Shown here in pieces: positions 52,689-62,660 of a stretch of 64,000 nt of DNA (positions are counted from its first letter, which is position 1; each line of letters opens with the position of its first letter). Made by a program: the position numbers and the translations under genes. Location: positions 1-64,000 of the forward strand of contig JAADVB010000055.1 of the NCBI GenBank assembly GCA_023334545.1. Reading direction: 5' to 3'. Below the pieces are notes generated by a model. It was not told the origin of the DNA and did no database searches. It worked only from the letters and a program-made list of their open reading frames with translations. The stretch is from Salisapilia sapeloensis (taxonomy: Eukaryota; Oomycota; Peronosporomycetes; Peronosporales; Salisapiliaceae).

Positions 52689-54062
52689 TTAAGTTTGGGA
52701 ATAAAAGCGTTTATCCTGTCGTCTAGCAAAAACAAGACTAGCGACCAAGGAGATACACCCGAGGACGGCACTGAGTAGAAAGAAGGGGACATAGCATTCA
52801 CTTCCGTAGCACTTTTCTTCCCCATCTACAGTCCGCGCAGAGCTTTCGTATATGAAACTAGCGATTGGGCTGAAGAAGAGAGGGAAGCCGGATGCGGTGG
52901 CTAGTCCGATGAGACCAAAGTTGAAGCCAAGGTGCTTGGCACCGAAAGTCTCGCGTACCAGGACTGGGTAACAGGCAAACATGATGCCGTCGACTAGACC
53001 TGCTATTATGATGGGTATCACGAGGAAGGACGGAGGAAGCATGATAAATAGCGTGAATAGCACAATGAGCAGCATGCTTGCTCCACTGATGTAGTATACG
53101 CGTGAAAAGGTAGACAGAAAGTAGTCGGAGACAGCACCTGTGACTAGCTTGGACGTGCAATTTGCGACCGAGAACAAAGCAACCATCGTTGGCACCTGGT
53201 ATATCGGACCTCCAAGCGACTCGACAATGAACGGGATGTTAGAAAGTATAAAATTACTTGCGCCGACGACGACGAAGACCATGATAAAGAGCATCCAGAA
53301 TTGGCTATCCTTGAGCAATTCAGTCCCTGTAACATCTCTTTCAATGATCGTCTGTGTGTCAATATGGTCTTGCGCAAGCGTAGTTTGCTGAGCGTTGGAA
53401 GTACATTGTGGACTCTGCTGGTGTAGGAGTGGAACGGCTTCTTCCTCTATACTTATGAACTCTGGCTGATCTCCACGATACAGTGCAAACCAGGCAAATA
53501 GCGATACCAAGGTGAAAAGGATGCCTTGGAACTGAAAGAACTGCACTAGCTCATGTTCAAAGTACGTCGAATAGATGACGGCAAAGGATGCTCCTCCGAT
53601 GCTGAAGGTAGCGAATCCAAGCGAAATGACCTTTGCTCGATGTTGTGCACCAAAGAGTCCTTCGTTGACGGATAGTGCTGCCAAGTTATTAAAATTGGCT
53701 GCTTGACCCACGAAAAAGAAGATAGATCCGACGATCCAAGCTGGCATCTGATTCGGAGCGTTGGCGATACCGTAGGATAGTATCGGGAAAAGGGAACCTA
53801 GCACGACAGCGGCAGATAGACAGCTCTTATACGGCCCGATTCGATCAAATAGGTACCCTGGGAGGATGGACAGGTAAGTACCTAGCGACAAGAGAGATAG
53901 CACGACCGAAATGTCGGCGTGCGAGTAGGCTAGCGTCGACTTGAGCTGTGCGTCCCAGGAGGACACAGCATGTATGGAGCCAGCACAAAAGTAGGTGCAT
54001 GCCCCTGCAAAGACACTCATATAGCGCCGAAATGCATCACTTTCCCTCGATGCAGCCTTCAT
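52689..54062 (-). CDS. MFS carrier, nodulin-like type (paralog 1)
   Basis: Single exon, 457 residues, twelve predicted helices. After an early SIHAVSSWDAQLK segment comes LGTYLSILPGYLFDRIG, the loop-2 signature region of major facilitator carriers. A central cytoplasmic loop of about 60 residues separates the two halves. The second half has DSQFWMLFIMVFVVVGASNF, then GGPIYQVPTMVALFSVAN and GAVSDYF. Two further paralogs lie at 57920 and 59408. The ATG at 54062 matches their lengths and N-termini; the frame is open further upstream without ATG. Substrate unknown; monocarboxylate or nodulin-like carriers are the nearest style. Confidence 0.88.
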   Translation of the reverse strand: MKAASRESDAFRRYMSVFAGACTYFCAGSIHAVSSWDAQLKSTLAYSHADISVVLSLLSLGTYLSILPGYLFDRIGPYKSCLSAAVVLGSLFPILSYGIANAPNQMPAWIVGSIFFFVGQAANFNNLAALSVNEGLFGAQHRAKVISLGFATFSIGGASFAVIYSTYFEHELVQFFQFQGILFTLVSLFAWFALYRGDQPEFISIEEEAVPLLHQQSPQCTSNAQQTTLAQDHIDTQTIIERDVTGTELLKDSQFWMLFIMVFVVVGASNFILSNIPFIVESLGGPIYQVPTMVALFSVANCTSKLVTGAVSDYFLSTFSRVYYISGASMLLIVLFTLFIMLPPSFLVIPIIIAGLVDGIMFACYPVLVRETFGAKHLGFNFGLIGLATASGFPLFFSPIASFIYESSARTVDGEEKCYGSECYVPFFLLSAVLGCISLVASLVFARRQDKRFYSQT

Positions 54063-54635
54063 CTGATGTCGGAATGGAATGCGACACCTGTGTTGAGGTG
54101 ATGTGCATCGATCTTCGAAAGTTGTGTCGTTGCACTGCGATGTGCAAAGCAAATTAAACGAGAGCGGAAGCCTGATGAATGTAGTCGTCCGAGTCTTTAT
54201 GCCATCATGTATCCTGTGCTATCTCTTCCCACGTGGCGTAGAACAATTGCACAAGTGAACCTAGCATCCCATCCAATTCGAATTTGCGTTTTTATAGTAT
54301 GGCTGCGACGATACGGTCGCAAGGTCGTTACTAGTGTTTTCTATCGACCTGTTCTACCCAGTATGAGGCATCCATGGTGCGCACGCAAGTAGTCGAGTTA
54401 GTCGGAAGAACACGCACCAACGAGTTCACTTCCGACGGTATTGTGCCATTGCGAGTACTGGTGTCGATCGCCGTCCTCGACCAGTTACCTAGATACTAAT
54501 CCTAGCGCAGCGGACGACAGCTGCGCCCAGCTGTCACTTTCTCCACTTACGATTGACCTGGCTTCCTGTCAGAGCCTAGAAGAAGAAGTGCACGAACTAG
54601 ACACGCTACGTTTTACTCGACAATAGGTCAGCAGG
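54063..54635. other. Divergent intergenic region
   Basis: 573 bases between the divergent MFS paralog 1 and ectodomain gene 1, presumably both promoters. No coding sequence recognised. Confidence 0.4.
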
Positions 54636-56357
54636 ATGATCGTGTCGCGCGTGGCAGCAGCGTGTGCGGCGACGAGTTTGCTCTCATTCCTGACGACGAC
54701 GGATGCTGCGTACTCGAACGACTACGAGTACGATGGCAAGACGGTCTACTGCGTTTGGATGGACCAAGGCATGGGTGTCACGTCTTTGGACACGAGCTAC
54801 ATCCATGCCTCGGGTAGCGGAAGCGAATGTCCGCTCGCGCTTACGATTAAGCAGGAGAACTCGGGCGTTATCAATGCTGGCGAACCCATTTCCTACAGTT
54901 TCGAAGCTACACTTTCCATGGACGACAATGTCTTCGACATGACAGGACTCCAGGCGACTGTGACGGACCCGACGACTCGAAGGCCGGTGCAGATTGGGCA
55001 TGCGAATGTCCACGCGTGTGACCAAGGCACGATCTGTGACATCTTTACGGACGGAGCCAACAGGAAGATTTCGCCGCAGGAAACGTCTAATTTCACAGCT
55101 TCCGGTAAAGCTGATTTCTCCCAAGAGCTGACGTTTGATGAGGACGGGGACTACAACATCTTTGCCCATATTATCCTTCCTCCGGTCGATCCGAACGAGG
55201 AAGCATATCACTTTATGACGTTCACAAAGGCAACGGTTGGCGCTGGAGAGACAACGACCACCAATGCCGATTCAGGGGAAGATGGAGAGGCTAGCCACGC
55301 AGCCATGATCGGTGTCATCGTTGCAGCTGCGGTGGTCCTGTTAGCGCTAGTAGCGTTCGTACTGCACCGACGAAAGAAGAAGACAGAGGAGTATGTAGAA
55401 CCGAGAGGACCGAACGGAGAATTGTACGATGGTTCGGCGTACGCTCAGTCGAGTGTGACAAAGCCCACGCAGAGCGTGCCGGACTGGGGAAGCGGAGGTA
55501 CTCACACGCAAGATTTCGCTACCTTCCACATGCCGCAGTCCAACTTCTCCAATACGTCTAATCCGGCGTGGGAACAGAACCAGCAGCCTCCAGGTCTAAG
55601 CGCGAGTGCACTCACGTTCGACTACAACGCCCAGACCGTTCGTAGTGCGAGCCAATGGGAGAGTCAGCGAACGCTTTTCAGTAATCCGGAAGAGGAAAGA
55701 AGATCGAGTTTCCCCAAGAGACGAGCGTCGTCTGGCCAGTCCGACGACACGATCAGTCAGAGAGGAGGCTCGTACTTTTTGGAAGCGCATCAGGATGACC
55801 CTCGCGTGCCGCCGTTTGATTACCACACGCTCGGTACGATGGACGAGTCGTCTGATGCCCGATTCCGAAACGATTCCGATGCGACTGTACCTCCGGAAGC
55901 ATTCGACAGCCGTCATCAAAAGTACTCAAAGAACCATGACGGAGACATGTTCGAGTCGGACTCGGATCTCACGTATACGTTCGACAGCCAGAATGCCATG
56001 CCGATGCCCAAGCAGAACTACGCACCTGGCTACAAGACGGACATTCCTTCGCCCATGGACTCGGAAGTCTACAAGACTAACATGTACAGCCATCCGGAAG
56101 ACCGTTTGTCCGACTCGACGGCGAACACCAACTACTTCAACGAGTCGCAGTTCGCGGCGAGTGACATTCGAAGCACTGCAGAATACTCTCGTGGCACCAA
56201 TGCACGACGAGGCTCGGAAGAGTCGTATGCGTCGGACGCCACCTTTGACTTTACGAACGAGATCAAGGACAACGCTGCTTCCATGCACGGACCTAGCCGA
56301 GCCAAGAACCCTCGATTCGCACCTCATGCTTCCGACCCTGACAACTACGAGTTTTAA
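54636..56357 (+). CDS. Type I membrane protein, ectodomain paralog 1
   Basis: Single exon, 573 residues. A signal peptide (about residues 1-24, MIVSRVAAACAATSLLSFL then TTTDA) is followed by a ~185-residue extracellular domain. It holds four notable cysteines (VYCVW, ECPLAL, VHACDQG, ICDIF), a possible N-glycosylation site NFTAS and an AHIILPP strand near its end. A transmembrane helix (MIGVIVAAAVVLLALVAFVL) precedes HRRKKK. The 320-residue cytoplasmic tail is Ser/Asn/Asp-rich with many S-x-D/E sites. The gene at 61292 shares this layout and the cysteine pattern. No named family is recognised; a surface receptor or adaptor is plausible. Confidence 0.82.
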   Translation: MIVSRVAAACAATSLLSFLTTTDAAYSNDYEYDGKTVYCVWMDQGMGVTSLDTSYIHASGSGSECPLALTIKQENSGVINAGEPISYSFEATLSMDDNVFDMTGLQATVTDPTTRRPVQIGHANVHACDQGTICDIFTDGANRKISPQETSNFTASGKADFSQELTFDEDGDYNIFAHIILPPVDPNEEAYHFMTFTKATVGAGETTTTNADSGEDGEASHAAMIGVIVAAAVVLLALVAFVLHRRKKKTEEYVEPRGPNGELYDGSAYAQSSVTKPTQSVPDWGSGGTHTQDFATFHMPQSNFSNTSNPAWEQNQQPPGLSASALTFDYNAQTVRSASQWESQRTLFSNPEEERRSSFPKRRASSGQSDDTISQRGGSYFLEAHQDDPRVPPFDYHTLGTMDESSDARFRNDSDATVPPEAFDSRHQKYSKNHDGDMFESDSDLTYTFDSQNAMPMPKQNYAPGYKTDIPSPMDSEVYKTNMYSHPEDRLSDSTANTNYFNESQFAASDIRSTAEYSRGTNARRGSEESYASDATFDFTNEIKDNAASMHGPSRAKNPRFAPHASDPDNYEF

Positions 56358-56396
56358 TTTCATGAAAACAAAAAGTGTTGTGTACACGAAGGGTGT

Positions 56397-57431
56397 TTAT
56401 TCCTGCTTTCTCTTCTTCTTACTTGGCTCCTTGGACGCTAGTTTCTTCGCTAATGACTTCTTCGCTTCCTCTCCCTTGTGCCAATACGTCCCGTCCTGCT
56501 TCCGGAAACTCTGTTTCGGACCGGCGCCTGCCGTGTCCAGGTCGATGAGGACCATGCGATCTCCTATACGCATCCCGCTCTTCTTCACGGCATTCCGAGC
56601 GCTCTTTTCGTCTGCAAACTCGACGTAGCCAAAGCCTTTCAGTTTCTTCGTGTGGTTCCACATCGGCAAACGAACGCTCACGATGCTGCCACAAGGCTCG
56701 AGCGCTTTCTGAATATCCTGTTCCTCGATATCGTACGGAAGCTGCTTAATGAAGACTGTGCGGATGTTGCGTGTGTTCTTCTGACCTAGGTTGGCTCGCG
56801 CGCGTTGGGACTGTTCAACTACGCGAGGCGTCTGGGCTTTCCGGATGGTCAGATATCGCTTCAGTAGGTACTTGCCATCGAGCTGTAGTGCCTTTTCGAC
56901 CGATTTCGGTGAATCAAAGCTAATGTGCGCGTAGCCACGGGGCTTACCAGAGTCCTGGTAACGAGGAAAGCGAACTTCCTTCACGGTGCCGCACTGGGAA
57001 AAGTGTGTGACCAGATCACTTTCATCAGCGTCGTAAGAGATACCTTCGACGTAGACGGTGGCCTCAGTCTTGGCTTTGGCCTCCTCCTCTTCTACATTAT
57101 CGGCATTGGCGTCCGTCCCGCCCTCGTCTTCATCCTCCGAAGAGCTTTCTTCCTCCTCTGTTGGCTTTTGCTCGTCTTCACTACTGGACGATTCTTCCTC
57201 CTTGTCATTGACTTCGCTAGCAGTAGGCTTGAAAAGCGTTTTTTCGGTCTCATCGTCGTCACTGTCACTGTCACTGTCAGAGGATGAGGAGCCATCTCCA
57301 CCCGAGTTGCTACTGCTTTCAGCTATTTTCACATCCGTCGTGTCGCGAGCACGCTTTTTTCCCTTCTTGGCAGCATTGGTGGAGTTTTTAGCGGACGCAT
57401 TGGAACCTTTGGTTGCAGTAGGCTTGGCCAT
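56397..57431 (-). CDS. Nucleolin/NSR1-like protein with two RRMs
   Basis: Single exon, 344 residues from the ATG at 57431. The N-terminus has Lys-rich and acidic Ser/Glu tracts as in nucleolin and Nsr1. RRM1 begins ATVYVEGISYDADESDLVTH, with RNP1 as RGYAHISF; RRM2 begins RTVFIKQLPYDIEEQDIQKAL, with RNP1 KGFGYVEF. A Lys-rich C-terminus ends KKKRKQE, a likely nucleolar signal. Expected in rRNA processing. The frame extends to an upstream ATG at 57530, but that stretch is hydrophobic and unlike the family, and the 57431 context (GCCATGGCC) is better. Ends 39 bases from the convergent ectodomain gene. Confidence 0.88.
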   Translation of the reverse strand: MAKPTATKGSNASAKNSTNAAKKGKKRARDTTDVKIAESSSNSGGDGSSSSDSDSDSDDDETEKTLFKPTASEVNDKEEESSSSEDEQKPTEEEESSSEDEDEGGTDANADNVEEEEAKAKTEATVYVEGISYDADESDLVTHFSQCGTVKEVRFPRYQDSGKPRGYAHISFDSPKSVEKALQLDGKYLLKRYLTIRKAQTPRVVEQSQRARANLGQKNTRNIRTVFIKQLPYDIEEQDIQKALEPCGSIVSVRLPMWNHTKKLKGFGYVEFADEKSARNAVKKSGMRIGDRMVLIDLDTAGAGPKQSFRKQDGTYWHKGEEAKKSLAKKLASKEPSKKKRKQE

Positions 57432-57531
57432 GGCTTCGTCCGAGTGTCTGAGCTGGTCGTGTCCAGAGCCAACGGTCATACATGCCAAAAACGGTAATTC
57501 TACTAGCATGTAAGACAAATAGAGATTCATT

Positions 57532-57919
57532 CATAAAATTATAGACAAAAGCGGAAGTTATACAATTGATACTTTAATTTGGATTAGAAGGGTGGCCAAA
57601 GCAAGGCACTCGAAGTATGCAAGTCCAAATGCTCATGGAAAAATACAGAGAATGGCTTGCCTTGAAGAGGCTGTCGATCTAGTCTAAAACATCACTTGTG
57701 GAGCATCTACAGTTGTCTGGACTGCTAGTAAAGACACAGTTCTTGGCATTCGTTGAGTCATGCTTGCAGGCGGATTGGGCATGGGAACAGATACATTTTA
57801 GATGGCCAATCTGTCAAATCATTGTTTCTGATTACAAGAGTAGGACAACAGATGTCCTGTCACGCACGATACTTAGGCATGGAGGAGCTACTTCCATTAC
57901 GATTTGATCTACCGAAGGA
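57532..57919. other. Intergenic region, nothing recognised
   Basis: About 390 bases between the RRM gene and MFS paralog 2. It contains short open stretches only and presumably carries their promoters. Confidence 0.4.
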
Positions 57920-59293
57920 ATGAAAGGTCCAGGAGACACTTCGATGTCTTATACGGACGTCACGAGACGTGTGGTTAGTGCTCTTGCAGGGTTTTCCATC
58001 TACTTTTGTGTAGGGTCAGTGGATGCAGTCTCTGCCTGGAATGCGCAACTCAAGACGGAGCTAGGGTATTCGCATGGGGAAATGCAGCTCGTCCTCTCGC
58101 TTGCTGTATTTGGTGCTTTGTTTGGAGTACCACCAGGATATGTGCACGACCGACTTGGTTCTCATAAGAGCGCCTTCATCGGTGCCACGATGCTCGGAGC
58201 CATCTACTTTGGACTCGCGTACGGTATCCAGCATTATCCACAGTACATGTCATCCTACGTGGTCGGCGTCTTGCTTGCAATGGCGGGACAAGTAGCCCAT
58301 CTAGGCATTTTCGCAGCTCTAGTGACCAATGAAGGCTTGTTCGGACCGGCGCATCGAGGAAAGATCATCTCGTTCGGCCTGGCATCTGACAGCGCTGGTG
58401 CAGCATCCTTCGCTGTCATCTACTCTACTTACTATGATGCAAACCTCGTTGGCTACTTTTACTTTTTATGCATCCTGTTCGCAGCTACGTACGCCTTTGC
58501 ATGGCTTACTCTTTATCCTCATGCCACGAAGGGGAATGGGCATGAACGGGAGGAAGCTTTGCTGGCACCGCCGGAAGAGTCGCAGCTTCTCCCGGATGTG
58601 TCAAAGGCGGAAGCGTCAGGAGGCAACGAGTATCCAGAGTCAGCAGTTCCAGTGGAGGAAGAGATTACCGGAATGGAGCTGCTACGAGACACTCGCTTTT
58701 GGTTTTTATTCATCATCATGTTCATCATGGATGGAGCAGCAAAATTCATTATCTCCAACATCTCTTTTGTCACAGAGTCCATTGGAGGTCCCATGGACCA
58801 AGTGCCGAAGATGGTGGCGCTCTACTCCATCACTAGCTGTGCGGCGAAGCTGGTTACTGGGGCGCTCTCAGACTACTTTTTGGATCATATTCCTCGTGTT
58901 CATTTCATGTCACTGTCAAGCGTCTTGATGATGTTTACCTTTGTGCTCTTCCTGGTACTACCGCCGAGTGCCGTGGTGGTACCCGTGACGCTTTGTGGTG
59001 TCTCCATTGGCGTCTTATTCGCAAGTTTTCCGGTCATCACGAGAGAAGTATTCGGTATCCGGCACTTGGGGTTCAACTTTGGTGTCTTGAGCTTGGCCTG
59101 TGCGCTTGGCTACCCGCTCGCCTTTAGCCCCATCTCATCCTTCGTGTACAACTATGCTAGTCAGGAAGCGGGCAAGTGTCTTGGGTACATGTGTTTCGCG
59201 CCTACGTTCGCCGTAGCGTTCGTGGCGGGAGGCTTTTCACTCTTCTACTGCATCCGCTTTGCCCAGCGTCAGTCCTATAAGCAGCTCCAGTGA
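57920..59293 (+). CDS. MFS carrier, nodulin-like type (paralog 2)
   Basis: Single exon, 457 residues, same length as paralog 1. Shared blocks: YFCVGSVDAVSAWNAQLKTE, GYSHGEMQLVLSL, GVPPGYVHDRLG, NEGLFGPAHRGKIISFGLAS, SFAVIYSTYY, TGMELLRDTRFWFLFIIMF, GGPMDQVPKMVALYSIT, GALSDYF, and FGIRHLGFNFG. The block order and the ~60-residue acidic central loop match paralog 1 closely, so these two are nearer to each other than to paralog 3. Followed 114 bases later by paralog 3 on the same strand. Confidence 0.9.
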   Translation: MKGPGDTSMSYTDVTRRVVSALAGFSIYFCVGSVDAVSAWNAQLKTELGYSHGEMQLVLSLAVFGALFGVPPGYVHDRLGSHKSAFIGATMLGAIYFGLAYGIQHYPQYMSSYVVGVLLAMAGQVAHLGIFAALVTNEGLFGPAHRGKIISFGLASDSAGAASFAVIYSTYYDANLVGYFYFLCILFAATYAFAWLTLYPHATKGNGHEREEALLAPPEESQLLPDVSKAEASGGNEYPESAVPVEEEITGMELLRDTRFWFLFIIMFIMDGAAKFIISNISFVTESIGGPMDQVPKMVALYSITSCAAKLVTGALSDYFLDHIPRVHFMSLSSVLMMFTFVLFLVLPPSAVVVPVTLCGVSIGVLFASFPVITREVFGIRHLGFNFGVLSLACALGYPLAFSPISSFVYNYASQEAGKCLGYMCFAPTFAVAFVAGGFSLFYCIRFAQRQSYKQLQ

Positions 59294-59407
59294 GATACTT
59301 TGGATAGTCGGAAGATCCGAAATGGCTACAAAAGGATACCGTTCAAATGGCTAATTTCAAAAATACTGAAACTTTGAATTGCATTCTCGTACAAGTATAA
59401 TTGAATC

Positions 59408-60766
59408 ATGACCATCTCGGCGGTCCGTCGAGCTGCCAGCCTCACGACTGGAGTGTTCATCATGGTCGGCGTAGGATCTATTTACGGCATTTCGGCTTGG
59501 AATGCAGACCTCAAGGAGCTGCTGCAGTGCTCACAAGCCGGCATTTCGACGGTGTCGTCAATGGCGCTCTTTGGCACGTACCTCTCCTGGGGTCCAGGCG
59601 TCGTCTTCGACATGTTGGGGACGTCCAGAAGCGTTGTCATCGCGGCAGTCGGCCTATTCGCATTGCATGCACTGCTCTACCTGCTCTTGGCATACACTCC
59701 TGAGAGCGTGGGTGCCTGGACTGTTGGCTGGTGCCTGTTTGGCGTGGGGCAAGTGGGAGCATTCTGCATCTTTTCCTCCATCGTCTCAAATGAAAGTCTG
59801 TTCGGTGCTTCGAGTCGAGGAAAAGTGATGGCTGTATTGACTTCCTCCTATAGTTGCGGAGGGGCCGTCTTTGCTTTTATCTACCACCATGCTTTTAATG
59901 ATGACGTTCCTGACTACTTTTTATTCCTCGGACTCTATCTATTCGTAGTTTGCTTGCTCGGCTGGTTTGTCTTTATACAAGGGAAAAGCATTGAGGGCAA
60001 ATATGACAGCGGAATGGAAGTGGTGGCCGCGAATACAGAAGCTGGAGATGCCGTTGATGAAGGCAGATGGGAAGATGAAGTACCTGACATGACGGGCCTA
60101 GACTTGCTGAAAGACGAGAGGTTTTGGCTTTTGTTTGTACCTGTCCTAGTCGTCATAGGCGCTGGGCTGCTTGTAATGTCGACGCTGTCCTTCATCGTCG
60201 AGTCCCTGGAAGGTCCGATGGAGCAGGTTCCGACGATGGTGGCCATTTTCTCCATTTGCAACACTGTCACGAGACTGGCAACTGGAGCCATTTCCGACCA
60301 TCTAATTGATCGCTATCCGAGAGGTTACTGTGCGGCTGCTGCCTCCATCAGCACGCTCTTGACCCAGATTGTCTTTCTGACAATCCCGTCAAATGCACTC
60401 ATGGTACCTGTCGCCCTTGCAGGCGTATCGGAGGGAGTGATGTTTGCAACGTTCCCTGTTGTTATACGTGAAACCTTTGGCTTGCGCCATTTTGGTAAAA
60501 ACTATGGCATCATCAGCCTAGCGAACTGCATCGGGTACCCACTATTCCTCAGCCCCCTGTCGTCGCTCGTGTATGAGTTAGCGGCCACAAATATGGAAGA
60601 TGGTACAGACAAGTGTATTGGGAGTCACTGCTTTCGACCGATCTTTCTACTAGTAATTGTACTTAGCGCCATCTCTTTCATGTCTTGCATGCGATTGATC
60701 CGACTTCAACGTCGAGCCACGTATCAACCGATTTCGGAGAAACTTAGGCAAGGCATAGAGCTTTAG
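59408..60766 (+). CDS. MFS carrier, nodulin-like type (paralog 3)
   Basis: Single exon, 452 residues. It shares the cluster's blocks: GVGSIYGISAWNADLKELLQ, LFGTYLSWGPGVVFDMLG, NESLFGASSRGKVMAVLTS, TGLDLLKDERFWLLFVPVLV, GPMEQVPTMVAIFSIC, GAISDHL, FGLRHFGKNYG. It is more diverged than paralogs 1 and 2: YxxHAD/G is replaced by CSQAG. The direct tandem arrangement with paralog 2 indicates local duplication. Substrate not deducible from sequence. Confidence 0.9.
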   Translation: MTISAVRRAASLTTGVFIMVGVGSIYGISAWNADLKELLQCSQAGISTVSSMALFGTYLSWGPGVVFDMLGTSRSVVIAAVGLFALHALLYLLLAYTPESVGAWTVGWCLFGVGQVGAFCIFSSIVSNESLFGASSRGKVMAVLTSSYSCGGAVFAFIYHHAFNDDVPDYFLFLGLYLFVVCLLGWFVFIQGKSIEGKYDSGMEVVAANTEAGDAVDEGRWEDEVPDMTGLDLLKDERFWLLFVPVLVVIGAGLLVMSTLSFIVESLEGPMEQVPTMVAIFSICNTVTRLATGAISDHLIDRYPRGYCAAAASISTLLTQIVFLTIPSNALMVPVALAGVSEGVMFATFPVVIRETFGLRHFGKNYGIISLANCIGYPLFLSPLSSLVYELAATNMEDGTDKCIGSHCFRPIFLLVIVLSAISFMSCMRLIRLQRRATYQPISEKLRQGIEL

Positions 60767-61291
60767 GTTGTAGTAGTCTCTGAATCCTGGGCTACATCCG
60801 CGTAAATCAATTGAACGAGGACGCGAGGAATGAGCGATGCAAGTGCCGAAAAATACGGACAAAAATCCACGCGTAGCTTTGGCACGAATTCTTTCTGTTG
60901 CTAGTGTCCCACTACGATCCTATGATGGCGAGGATAGACACTTTTTGCTGCGTCTTGAGTGTATAGTGCAGTCTAGTGCACACCAGTGCCGGATGTGATT
61001 CGTGAATGGCAGAAGAAACCAAAAGTAGAATTTTATACGCGAATGTACCCGACTAGACCATGCACCATCGCAACGTGTCGATATAGTACTTGTATTTTCT
61101 AAGAAAGGCGATGGTTGGTTTTATTCTTGCGGTTACGTTCTAGATGCGCTCTACTGTCCTTTCGGTAGTTTGAACTTGGCGTCTTTGGGATCGAGAGATG
61201 GCGGACTCCCCATCTTGGCACGTAACCATCGCACGCACAAACTCATTTTGGCTTTTGGCAGAGCAAATATCCACCTACCAGTCTGTTCGTG
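60767..61291. other. Intergenic region, nothing recognised
   Basis: About 525 bases between MFS paralog 3 and ectodomain paralog 2. No coding or RNA feature was recognised. Confidence 0.4.
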
Positions 61292-62527
61292 ATGAAGTGG
61301 TCAGCATGCTCGCTACTTATAATCATCTTCTCTTTCCGTACATGGACTTCCGTTGCTGGTACGATGCACTATGTAAACGCTAGCACGCATTTGACTTATA
61401 CTCGCTTCTTGTTTCTAGATCGCATCACTTCCGAAGTTACTTATTGCTGGAGCGTTAATGCTTCTCCTAGCAAAGAAGCTGTGCGTCCAAAAGACGTATC
61501 TGCTCAAGGCGAAGGAGATAGCTGCCCTCTTTACTTGCAATTGTCGACAAGTGACCTTTCATTTACAGAAGACGAGTCGATGATGGTCACTTGGTCGGCT
61601 ATTCCTAACCAGAGTGAAGAGGACAAAATTTTCTCACTCGACCAAGTGGCCATGACGAATAGCCCGGACAAGGACTTGAGCGATAACGTAATTCGCTCCC
61701 AAGTACATCTCTGTGCTAGCGACACTGACTGCAGCATCCTCAACCAAGACTTGCTATCATTTCCTTCTACTGTGAATGTCCATAGAAACCTCACACAGAC
61801 CGGTAATGGAAACTACGATACAGAGAAGTTTGGACCTCATGAACTCGCATTAAAGACTTCTGGAAAGTTTAAGGTCATGGCTCATTTGGTTCTAGCAGCA
61901 AAAGATTCCAATCTTAGATATGAAATCGCATCGTACTTGCACATAGCAGTGGACGGATCAAAAGACACAAGTACAGAGCATTCTGAAGGTAACGAGCTGC
62001 TGTACTTCAATTTAATCGTTCTTGGTACTCTTGCCGTCGTGATCGTCATGGGAACTGTGTGCTTTACGCTTTTCGTTCACAAGGAGCAGAAAGAGTCTCC
62101 GGACCAGCTTTTGGAGCTCGGTCCAGGAAAACACAGCGATGGTGCAAGTTGCGGTGAATATCGCCAGAGCAACTTGTCGCCAATCCCTCGACGGAAATCG
62201 CACTGGACAGACCTGTACGCAACGCAAGATGCGTTGCCGGCGTCCATTCTAGATGATAGTAACAACACTCGCGCGATCTTGAGGGATAGCCGAGTGTCCT
62301 CTCCGACAGAGTCTCCAGAGTTGGCGACAATAGAATTCCACCAAACGGTCACCTACTGGGATGTGCAGCCGAACACACCTCCGCAAGCGCCTAACTCGGA
62401 CGACTCGAACTTGTTGACGCTTCACGAAAGTCCGCCAGGAGCGTTCCCAGGACACAACACGATGATCCCGTTGTCTCGTCCAAGCGTCCGGTCGTTGACA
62501 GGCAGCAGGGAGGAAACTAGTGCATGA
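61292..62527 (+). CDS. Type I membrane protein, ectodomain paralog 2
   Basis: Single exon, 411 residues from ATG 61292. It begins with a signal-like MKWSACSLLIIIFSF. The ectodomain has the same cysteine order as the gene at 54636: VTYCWSV, SCPLYLQL, VHLCASDTDC, and near its end KVMAHLVLAA where paralog 1 has NIFAHIILPP. Several N-x-S/T sites are present. A transmembrane helix (LIVLGTLAVVIVMGTVCFTL then FV) precedes HKEQ. The ~150-residue Ser/Pro-rich tail is shorter than in paralog 1. The family is unnamed to me. Its position beside MFS carriers repeats the arrangement upstream. Confidence 0.8.
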   Translation: MKWSACSLLIIIFSFRTWTSVAGTMHYVNASTHLTYTRFLFLDRITSEVTYCWSVNASPSKEAVRPKDVSAQGEGDSCPLYLQLSTSDLSFTEDESMMVTWSAIPNQSEEDKIFSLDQVAMTNSPDKDLSDNVIRSQVHLCASDTDCSILNQDLLSFPSTVNVHRNLTQTGNGNYDTEKFGPHELALKTSGKFKVMAHLVLAAKDSNLRYEIASYLHIAVDGSKDTSTEHSEGNELLYFNLIVLGTLAVVIVMGTVCFTLFVHKEQKESPDQLLELGPGKHSDGASCGEYRQSNLSPIPRRKSHWTDLYATQDALPASILDDSNNTRAILRDSRVSSPTESPELATIEFHQTVTYWDVQPNTPPQAPNSDDSNLLTLHESPPGAFPGHNTMIPLSRPSVRSLTGSREETSA

Positions 62528-62660
62528 TATATCGATGGAGTTGTTTATAATTGACTACGAAGACGCGAGTAGAATAGACGGACAAACAAGTGTAAAGATT
62601 TCACCGCAACGTCACTTTTTGTTTGTCTTACGAATAGCCTTTCGTGAAAGGCTTTTTCAT

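Noticed and set aside
55606-56628. 340-codon plus-strand ORF, Arg/Thr-rich, overlapping ectodomain gene 1 and the RRM gene
   Set aside because: Composition is an out-of-frame echo of the Ser/Asp-rich tail; it spans two convergent genes and has no domain.
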